From: an uncultured Coriobacteriaceae bacterium
GTDB lineage: Bacteria > Actinomycetota > Coriobacteriia > Coriobacteriales > Atopobiaceae
Assembly: GCA_900544655.1 (NCBI GenBank)
Contig: UQWE01000089.1
Location: forward strand, 1-5,474
Length of the DNA stretch: 5,474 nucleotides
Direction of reading: 5' to 3'
The position numbers and the translations under genes are program-made. Every line of letters starts with the position of its first letter. The first letter of the stretch is position 1. Shown here piece after piece: positions 5,390 to 5,474 of the stretch. The notes below the pieces were generated by a model, which saw only the letters and a list, made by a program, of their open reading frames with translations, ran no database searches and was not told the origin of the DNA.

Positions 5390-5395
5390 GGAGTC

Positions 5396-5473
5396 CTACG
5401 CCGGCGCCGCCCGGAGCCCCCCCTCTTCCTCTTCGGCTTCCTCGCCCTGCCCGGCAGGCACGGCTCGAGCGGC
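5396..5473 (-). CDS. Possible C-terminus of an unrecognised minus-strand gene (truncated by window edge)
   Basis: Reading leftward from 5473 on the minus strand, one frame is open to the window edge and ends at TAG (5398-5396). It encodes about 25 residues with an acidic tail, GQGEEAEEEEGGLRAAPA. Third codon positions are mostly G or C, and the composition resembles a disordered protein C-terminus. The stretch is too short to identify. The CCTGCC-C-GGCAGG palindrome at 5446-5458 falls within it. It could instead be non-coding GC-rich DNA. Confidence 0.3.
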   Translation of the reverse strand, partial: AARAVPAGQGEEAEEEEGGLRAAPA

Positions 5474-5474
5474 G

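Overview
The window looks like chromosomal DNA from a high-GC Gram-positive bacterium, most likely a member of the Coriobacteriia (Olsenella/Atopobium/Collinsella-like). The main clues are GC-rich third codon positions, strong AGGAGG-type ribosome binding sites, and arginine-deiminase pathway genes beside a DUF6483-like protein. No rRNA or other phylogenetic marker is present, so the assignment is an inference.

Layout. Bases 1-371 hold the 3' end of ruvB (Holliday-junction helicase). After a short gap comes a two-gene unit: a 136-aa DUF6483-like protein (551-961) and, one base after its stop codon, arginine deiminase arcA (963-2399). One base after the arcA stop lies a cluster of GTCCCTTTGTCAAC repeats forming a near-perfect REP-like palindrome (2401-2474). 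A separate promoter (TTGAAG-17-TATAAT) with a possible operator just downstream then drives ornithine carbamoyltransferase (2624-3652). Together the two enzymes convert arginine to citrulline and then to ornithine plus carbamoyl phosphate. Carbamate kinase and the arginine/ornithine antiporter are not in the window. A strong hairpin terminator follows (3745-3783).

Bases 3784-5395 are an accessory, decaying segment between core genes. It holds a DUF4065 (SocA/GepA/Panacea-type) antitoxin-like gene with an apparent one-base deletion; a translationally coupled small acidic ORF that runs into a second, nearly identical terminator; a 5'-truncated tyrosine recombinase of the kind that inverts type I restriction hsdS genes, with an apparent one-base insertion; and a 45-codon fragment of an Abi-family phage-defence gene. 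The last ~80 bases may be the 3' end of an unrecognised gene on the minus strand.

I see no intact new system. The observations most worth checking are the hydrophobic Ala-rich N-terminal extension of the arginine deiminase, the REP-like cluster between arcA and arcB, the twin hairpins flanking the DUF4065 cassette, and the row of broken defence-type genes. The frameshift calls rest on reading frame and remembered family patterns, because no alignment could be run.
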